This document shows, piece after piece, positions 41,964-46,144 of a DNA stretch of 46,144 nt (its first letter is position 1; each line of letters starts with the position of its first letter). The DNA is from Bacteroidales bacterium. Its GTDB lineage: Bacteria > Bacteroidota > Bacteroidia > Bacteroidales > F082. The DNA is taken from contig JAFYUH010000187.1 of assembly GCA_017549605.1 (NCBI GenBank), forward strand, positions 1-46,144, in the 5' to 3' direction. The position numbers and the translations under genes were made by a program. Below the pieces are notes generated by a model. It did not search any database and was not told where the DNA came from. It saw only the letters and a program-made list of their open reading frames with translations.

Positions 41964-42113
41964 AACATATAATGTAATAGATGGTTGTCTTTTCTTAGTT
42001 CTTGATATATTTTGTGATATACATATTGTATGTGTTATTTAAGATGATTGGTAATTAAGCAGAAATGACATATACAACTTTTGTTTAAGGTTGTTACATT
42101 AATAGTTAGTATA

Positions 42114-42527
42114 CTAAAGACTTTTAATCCACTTTTTAAAATATTCTTGAAACTCTTTACGATTTTTAAATTTACTTTCAGCAAACTTAACACCCGCAAT
42201 TTCAGCAAATCTTTGTATGGTATAAAGCTCCTTGAACTCAAACAACGAATCAATTTCCTTGTCGGTAAAAATTCTATTTTCGGTTTTCATACTTTTACCG
42301 ACAACCTCATTTATATGCTTTAGAATTTTTACGGACGCTGATTTTTCGGCACTCTCGCCATTGATTTCTTTTTCTTCAATAAGACGTATTGGCATAGGAG
42401 CGTCTACTGATACGAATGCTTCTCTGAATTTAGTTCTGTAATCCTTTTCGTATGTTATATCTACGTTATAACCGCCATCCTTTTCTTCACATGTTATTGT
42501 TAGTCTTGTATTATTCATGATTTTCAT
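42114..42527 (-). CDS. Hypothetical protein
   Basis: About 137 residues from ATG 42527 (ATG 42518 also possible). No membrane segment. The N-terminal half (MNNTRLTITCEEKDGGYNVDITYEKDY in part) looks like a small beta domain, and the C-terminal half is helical with FTDKEIDSLFEFKELYTIQRFAEI and FQEYFKKWIK. No family recognised. It is alone on the minus strand, converging with the S24-like gene. Confidence 0.55.
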   Translation of the reverse strand: MKIMNNTRLTITCEEKDGGYNVDITYEKDYRTKFREAFVSVDAPMPIRLIEEKEINGESAEKSASVKILKHINEVVGKSMKTENRIFTDKEIDSLFEFKELYTIQRFAEIAGVKFAESKFKNRKEFQEYFKKWIKSL

Positions 42528-42772
42528 TAGTTTATATTTATAATTCAACTAGAATATTAACTTTGTCAGTCTGAATTAACATTTTATTGTCAAAATGACA
42601 GATTTAAGGTTTGGTGCATAGTTTGCTAATAAAGTAGTAGTGCCATTGGCATCCGTTATGCTGAAAGTCCTTTGGATATGACGGCAGTTTTCAACCAATC
42701 TTCCTGCAATTAAGATGGCGGAGTTCCTTCCGTATAAAAGGATTTAAATAATGTATAATTAAATATTTTTTT

Positions 42773-43024
42773 ATGGCAAAAAGAGATACTTATAAGTATG
42801 AACTTACCAAAGGAAATAAAGTGGTGTATGTTGGAATAACCAATAACCCAGAAAGAAGGGAAAAAGAACACCATCAAGATAAAGATTTCGACAAAATGAA
42901 AATAGTTGGAAATATCTCTACTCTTGATGGTGCTTCTAAGTGGGAGTCAGATAGGATAAAAACCTATATGAATAACCACAATGGCAACACTCCATTATAT
43001 AACCAAAATGAACATGGTAAATAA
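42773..43024 (+). CDS. Small GIY-YIG-like protein
   Basis: 83 residues. KYELTKGNKVVYVGITNNPERREKEHH matches the start of a GIY-YIG nuclease domain (the YEL...VVYVGIT strand pair and Arg in PERREKEH). The family's later Glu could be in KWESDRIK. At 83 residues this is a minimal domain. It may nick or bind DNA. The 200 bp upstream has no gene; it includes CCGTTATGC...GACGG and other small inverted words. Confidence 0.65.
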   Translation: MAKRDTYKYELTKGNKVVYVGITNNPERREKEHHQDKDFDKMKIVGNISTLDGASKWESDRIKTYMNNHNGNTPLYNQNEHGK

Positions 43025-43086
43025 TAGAATCTGATAAACTTCCTAACTCTAACCTTATGCAGCAAGGTTATGAGTACTCTTCAATA

Positions 43087-43119
43087 CACCGTCAGTTTGG
43101 CACTCTGGCGGTGGTTTTT
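43087..43119 (+). terminator. Terminator-like hairpin before the KTSC gene
   Basis: CACCGTCAG (43087-43095) pairs with CTGGCGGTG (43105-43113) with one G-T pair, then GTTTTTG. A second hairpin AACCTT/AAGGTT lies at 43051-43069. Confidence 0.65.
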
Positions 43120-43168
43120 GTTTATTATTGTACAACGACAACTTGAAATATGTTGCCATTAAAGCAGA

Positions 43169-43176
43169 AAGGAGGT
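43169..43176 (+). promoter_or_regulatory. Strong Shine-Dalgarno sequence of the KTSC gene
   Basis: AAGGAGGT ends 4 bp before the ATG at 43181. Bacteroidota genes rarely use such strong sites, and no other gene start in this window shows one. Confidence 0.8.
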
Positions 43177-43180
43177 AATT

Positions 43181-43396
43181 ATGATTCCTTACGCAAATGT
43201 GAGAGGTAACTCTCCTGTTATTGGCTATGAGATTGAACCTTATAGAATAATCGTTTGGTTCAAAGGCAGCAAACCATATTCTTATAGTTATAACAGAGCA
43301 GGAGTAAGAAACGTTGAAGAAATGAAACGTCTTGCACAACGTGGAGCGGGATTAAGCGCATTCATTACACGCAACGTTCGATATCTTTACGATTAA
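43181..43396 (+). CDS. KTSC domain protein
   Basis: 71 residues. VIGYEIEPYRIIVWFKGSKPYSYSYNRAG and GAGLSAFITRNVRYLYD match the KTSC fold, in which a beta sheet precedes a final NxRxxY. KTSC domains are found alone or fused to nucleases and other proteins; their function is unknown. It has a strong ribosome-binding site and its own terminator, and is the last gene before the right end of the transposon. Confidence 0.75.
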   Translation: MIPYANVRGNSPVIGYEIEPYRIIVWFKGSKPYSYSYNRAGVRNVEEMKRLAQRGAGLSAFITRNVRYLYD

Positions 43397-43409
43397 CACC
43401 TTTCGTACT

Positions 43410-43440
43410 AGTCCTATGAGTTAATTCATAGGACTTTTTA
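43410..43440 (+). terminator. Rho-independent terminator of the KTSC gene
   Basis: AGTCCTATGA (43410-43419), loop GTTAAT, TCATAGGACT (43426-43435), then a T run. Confidence 0.93.
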
Positions 43441-43569
43441 TTTATAACTTTGTTAATTAAATAGGTTAAATTATCTTTATTATTCAAGTTAACAAAATCT
43501 CTGCAAATATAACATATATTTAAGTCCAAAGTTAAACAATAAACAAACAAATATTATGGCAATATCTTT

Positions 43570-43595
43570 TTAGGGTATTGTCGTATAAAGTCACC
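43570..43595 (-). repeat. Right terminal inverted repeat (26 bp)
   Basis: On the minus strand it starts GGTGACTTTATACGAC; exact reverse complement of 37465-37490. Followed by the target duplication AAGATATA (43596-43603). The part 43441-43569 is AT-rich with nothing else I can support. Confidence 0.97.
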
Positions 43596-43603
43596 AAGAT
43601 ATA

Positions 43604-43903
43604 AATATTTTTCAATACAAAGGTGTTGTTTTACAATATTTTAAGGTTAAAAATTATTAACAATGGAATACATTAGTAGCTCTATTAATATTAATTATTA
43701 ATTAATGTTTTTTTTATTTTTTATCAAAAAAAATATCGTTGAATTATAAAAATAGCATATATGAAAAGGGTGTTTTAATTTTTTTTGGGGGTATTGTCGG
43801 TGGTGATGCATCCTCTTGTAAAGACGATGCGATAATGGTTAAGAACGGAGAGTTGGTGTTTGAATTATGGAGACACCAAAGTTCAGAACTCAAAGCTCAA
43901 AGC
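43604..43903. other. 300-bp gene-free host flank of the transposon
   Basis: AT-rich. CAAA at 43618-43621 (TTTG on the minus strand) may be the displaced -33 element of the coiled-coil gene. GGGTATTGTCG at 43789-43799 repeats 11 bp of the transposon end. Heptamers AGTTCAG, AACTCAA, AGCTCAA, AGCTCAA, AGTTCAA, AGTTCTT run from 43878 into the M23 gene end. A small open frame with MVKNGELVFELW shows no family and is not annotated. Confidence 0.6.
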
Positions 43904-45151
43904 TCAAAGTTCAAAGTTCTTTCTCGCTTCCTCAAACGCTGCCTTGTTCTCAGCGCTCACTGGATCTGCTGATGGTGACTCGAATGTCAATGGGTTGATG
44001 TATTTGCCGTTCTTGCATAGTCTGAAGTCGAGGTGAGGACCAGTCGATGTTCCTGTGTTTCCTACGTAAGCGATGAGCTGTCCTTGTTTGACCTTGCTGC
44101 CTTTTTGTATTCCTTTGGCAAAGCCGTTGAGGTGCATATAGGTTGTTGTATATGTGCTGTTATGTTTTATCTTAAGGTAATTGCCGCCGCCTTTGCTATC
44201 CCAGCCTTTTTCTATTACGGTGCCGTCGGCTATTGTGACGACAGGTGTGCCTGTGGCTGCTGCATAGTCGACTCCGTGGTGAGGGCGTACGACTTTTGTT
44301 ACAGGATGTTTTCTTGCGTTGCTGAATGTAGAGCTGATACGACGGTAGTTCAACGGTGCTTTCAGGAATGCTTTGCGGAGGTTGTCGCCGTTTTCGTCGA
44401 AGTATTCGCCTTTGCCGTTTTGTACGAAATAATATGCGTAGTGTTCAGAGCCTGCGTTGTTGAGATATGAGGCGAGAATCTTGCCCATACCGATGCATTC
44501 GTCGTTTATATATTTGTTTTCATATACCACTTTGAAGGCGTCGCCAGGCTGTATGCCGAAAAAGTCGACGGTCCATTGGTATATGTCAGATAATTCCATG
44601 GTTATGTTTTGGTTGCCGCCTGTTGCTGCTACGGCGTTCCATAATGAAGACTCGATGACGCCTTCTATGGTTTCTATTTTGGTTGTCACTTCCTTATGTC
44701 CGATCCAAGCGTTGAGCGAGTCGGTGAGGCTGAAGACAGCGTAGTCTATTTTGTTTATCTCGTAGATCCAGAAGACAGGGCGCACTATGCTGTCGCGGCT
44801 TATTAAAAATGTATGCTTCTGTCCTGGCTTTATCTTTCTGATGTCGAAGACACTTCTGTGTTTCTTCTCTATATGAGTGATGGTGTTGTAGTCGATGTTT
44901 TGCTTGAGCATGATGTTAGAAAGAAACTGGTTCTTTCTGATGGTGTCGACAACTACGTCATAGTCGTCGATACAGATGCCGTAGAGAAATTCCGGTTCCT
45001 TAGGTTCTATGATTTCTTGTTGCTCGATCTTGTCGTTATTGCCAGATAACACCAAAGCGATGACGATAAAAAGAAATATGCCACCCAAGGCACATGAATA
45101 TGTGCGGAGGTGAGCTTTGATGCTTTTCTTTAAGAAATCAATGATATTCAT
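43904..45151 (-). CDS. M23 family (LytM) metallopeptidase
   Basis: A 415-residue protein with one N-terminal transmembrane helix (YSCALGGIFLFIVIALVLSG) and a long linker with an OapA/LysM-like region (FLSNIMLKQNIDYNTITHIEKK, then KPGQKHTFLISRDSI in sense). The C-terminal LytM domain (about 285-395) has HHGVDYAAATGTPV with the metal ligands His and Asp, and GPHLDFRL with the second His motif. Such enzymes cut peptidoglycan cross-links or regulate amidases in the periplasm. The end (NFEL and stop TGA) is encoded by AGTTCAA/AGCTCAA heptamers. Confidence 0.92.
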   Translation of the reverse strand: MNIIDFLKKSIKAHLRTYSCALGGIFLFIVIALVLSGNNDKIEQQEIIEPKEPEFLYGICIDDYDVVVDTIRKNQFLSNIMLKQNIDYNTITHIEKKHRSVFDIRKIKPGQKHTFLISRDSIVRPVFWIYEINKIDYAVFSLTDSLNAWIGHKEVTTKIETIEGVIESSLWNAVAATGGNQNITMELSDIYQWTVDFFGIQPGDAFKVVYENKYINDECIGMGKILASYLNNAGSEHYAYYFVQNGKGEYFDENGDNLRKAFLKAPLNYRRISSTFSNARKHPVTKVVRPHHGVDYAAATGTPVVTIADGTVIEKGWDSKGGGNYLKIKHNSTYTTTYMHLNGFAKGIQKGSKVKQGQLIAYVGNTGTSTGPHLDFRLCKNGKYINPLTFESPSADPVSAENKAAFEEARKNFEL

Positions 45152-45160
45152 GCTTATAAA

Positions 45161-45266
45161 GTTTATAGTTTATGGTTAATAGTTTATAGTAGTGTGGGAG
45201 TGGTTGGAGATAAGTTGATAGTGTAAAATTGTAGAAATCTGTTGACTGTTGACAGTTGTCTGTAGT
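45161..45266. repeat. Heptamer arrays between the M23 gene and iorB
   Basis: GTTTATA, GTTTATG, GTTAATA, GTTTATA at 45161-45188 and CTGTTGA, CTGTTGA, CAGTTGT, CTGTAGT at 45239-45266. Two word families in one gap. Confidence 0.85.
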
Positions 45267-45270
45267 CATT

Positions 45271-45304
45271 AAAAAAACAAGAGACGGAATTACTCCATCT
45301 CTTG
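45271..45304 (-). terminator. Rho-independent terminator of the ior operon
   Basis: CAAGAGACGGA (45278-45288) pairs with TCCATCTCTTG (45294-45304), one mismatch, and on the minus strand is followed by seven T (45277-45271). Confidence 0.9.
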
Positions 45305-45323
45305 TCTTGATAAGAATTTTACA

Positions 45324-45899
45324 TTATTTATTTAATGCTTGTTTGTAGCCTGCTTCAACAGCTTTGAGGTTGAGGTTAACAACTTCTTCGCCTTTTCTTC
45401 CGAATTGTTCGCGGATACTGTTTTCTATTGTTTCCATTTCGAAGCCGAGGAATGGAACAGCAGCGCCGAAGATAACCATGTTAGCTGCGCGTACGTTACC
45501 GCATTCTTTAGCGATGTTGTCAGCGTCGATGATGATAGCGTTGTGCTTCTTCAATTCAGCGTAGACTTCTTCAACTTCTGGATAGTTGTTGATGTTGATG
45601 AAAGGTTCGCTTGCAGTGATGATGACGCCGTCTTTAGCGAGCATTGGCAAGTAACGGAGAGCTTCCATTGGTTCAACAGAGATGATGAGGTCAGCTTTGC
45701 CTTCTGGGATTAAGTCTGATGCGATCTCGTTGTCTGAAAGACGGAGGTGTGACTGTACGTCGCCGCCTCTTTGGCTCATGCCGTGAACCTCAGCTTGTTT
45801 GAGATACATGTTTTTTTCTACAGCAGCGATGCCTATACAAGAAGCGATACTAAGGATACCTTGACCGCCGACACCAGCTAATATAATATCTTTTTTCAT
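45324..45899 (-). CDS. iorB: Indolepyruvate ferredoxin oxidoreductase, beta subunit
   Basis: 191 residues of the gamma-domain type found in 2-oxoacid:ferredoxin oxidoreductases. GVGGQGILSIA is at residues about 9-19, then QAEVHGMSQRGGDVQSHLRL, SVEPMEALRYLPML and DADNIAKECGNVRAANMVIFGA. With IorA it oxidises aryl pyruvates (from Trp, Phe, Tyr) to aryl-acetyl-CoA and reduces ferredoxin. It starts 23 bp after iorA ends. Confidence 0.93.
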   Translation of the reverse strand: MKKDIILAGVGGQGILSIASCIGIAAVEKNMYLKQAEVHGMSQRGGDVQSHLRLSDNEIASDLIPEGKADLIISVEPMEALRYLPMLAKDGVIITASEPFININNYPEVEEVYAELKKHNAIIIDADNIAKECGNVRAANMVIFGAAVPFLGFEMETIENSIREQFGRKGEEVVNLNLKAVEAGYKQALNK

Positions 45900-45922
45900 G
45901 ATAGTCTTTTATTTAATGTTAA

Positions 45923-46144
45923 TTATGCTTTTTTTGCACGCATCTTTCTGCTTAAAGTTTGGATACATTCACGACGTGGGATGATGACAGATACGCCTTC
46001 GTAAGCCAACTCTTCTTTGATGATTTGAACGTTGATTTCGTGTTGGTTTGGAAGTGGTTTGATAACTCTTACGTGATCTGGGTCAACGCCTAAGCCTTTA
46101 CAGATGCTTTCGAGGCGACCTTCTGCTGAAGATTTCTGACCGCC
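45923..46144 (-). CDS. iorA: Indolepyruvate ferredoxin oxidoreductase, alpha subunit, C-terminal end (partial)
   Basis: The frame is open from the window edge to TAA at 45923-45925, encoding 73 residues. GLGVDPDHVRVIKPLPNQHEINVQIIKEEL in part, then EGVSVIIPRRECIQTLSRKMRAKKA, match the end of IorA, where a ferredoxin-like end is expected. The domain that binds thiamine diphosphate lies outside the window. Position directly before iorB supports the call. Confidence 0.9.
   Translation of the reverse strand, partial: GGQKSSAEGRLESICKGLGVDPDHVRVIKPLPNQHEINVQIIKEELAYEGVSVIIPRRECIQTLSRKMRAKKA

Larger units (their letters stand above)
37457..43603. mobile_element. Complete 6.1-kb IS1595-family transposon with passenger genes, TIRs and target duplication
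   Basis: The element proper is 37465-43595. The left end (37465-37490) begins GGTGACTTTATACGACAATA and continues to 26 bp; the right end (43570-43595) is its perfect reverse complement. Each side is flanked by the same 8 bp AAGATATA (37457-37464 and 43596-43603), the duplication length known for IS1595-family transposases. Inside are one transposase gene, a 48-residue ORF coupled to it, and about nine passenger genes on both strands. The DNA inside is more AT-rich than the host DNA, and I see none of the heptamer arrays that fill host gaps. The perfect ends and duplication suggest a recent, intact insertion. Confidence 0.95.

Noticed and set aside
43739-43972. 77-residue frame at the right flank of the transposon
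   Set aside because: Starts at TTG, overlaps heptamers and the M23 gene end, and resembles no family.

Overview
The window looks like chromosomal DNA from a member of the Bacteroidota, most likely the order Bacteroidales. The reasons are an AT-rich genome with Bacteroidota-type promoters (TAnnTTTG -7 boxes), very few Shine-Dalgarno sequences, a complete Bat (Bacteroides aerotolerance) operon, lipid A and KDO genes, PEGA/FGE-sulfatase and Fib_succ_major-type surface proteins, and an IS1595-family transposon. Species cannot be named from this sequence alone.

Layout. 1-6218 (minus): ECF sigma factor, then moxR, a DUF58 protein, a BatD-like membrane protein, batA, batB and a poly-Q TPR protein (batC, cut by the window edge). 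6542-12999 (plus): a tight envelope operon of a DUF2520 dehydrogenase-like protein, kdsC-like phosphatase, UbiA prenyltransferase, maf, a small membrane protein, lpxB and comEC. 13158-28774: tRNA-Asp, M20 amidohydrolase, a PEGA plus FGE-sulfatase protein, an ORF6N protein, a nucleosidase, a YgiQ-type radical SAM protein, an FGE-sulfatase lipoprotein, a flavodoxin-fold reductase, recX, a purine permease, prfB with its programmed frameshift, cstA and a THUMP-like methyltransferase. 29033-36252: a small exported protein with a lipoprotein, a GNAT fragment, hisS, hutH, two membrane proteins and a cytidylate-kinase-like protein. 36368-37433: a frameshifted, repeat-bearing coiled-coil membrane protein. 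37465-43595: a 6.1-kb IS1595-family transposon. 43904-46144 (minus): M23 peptidase, iorB and the end of iorA.

The main discovery is the transposon. It has perfect 26-bp terminal inverted repeats and a perfect 8-bp target duplication (AAGATATA). It carries about ten passenger genes: a retropepsin-like protease with a SEC-C tail and a DUF5678-like partner, several small membrane proteins, a membrane-anchored S24/S26-like protein, a GIY-YIG-like protein, a KTSC protein, and a roughly 150-nt strongly self-complementary segment that may be a structured RNA. It inserted directly against the -7 promoter element of the repeat-bearing gene, and that gene also carries a one-base frameshift in an A8 tract.

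The second discovery is a genome-wide pattern outside the transposon. Many gaps between genes are built from degenerate 7-bp (sometimes 8-bp) tandem words of many unrelated sequences. These arrays contain the stop codons of at least five genes and the start codon of one, and have expanded inside the THUMP-like methyltransferase gene. A separate family of short palindromes (GTAGAG...GGAC or GTCC loop) also recurs, once inside a coding region. Neither family was seen inside the transposon.
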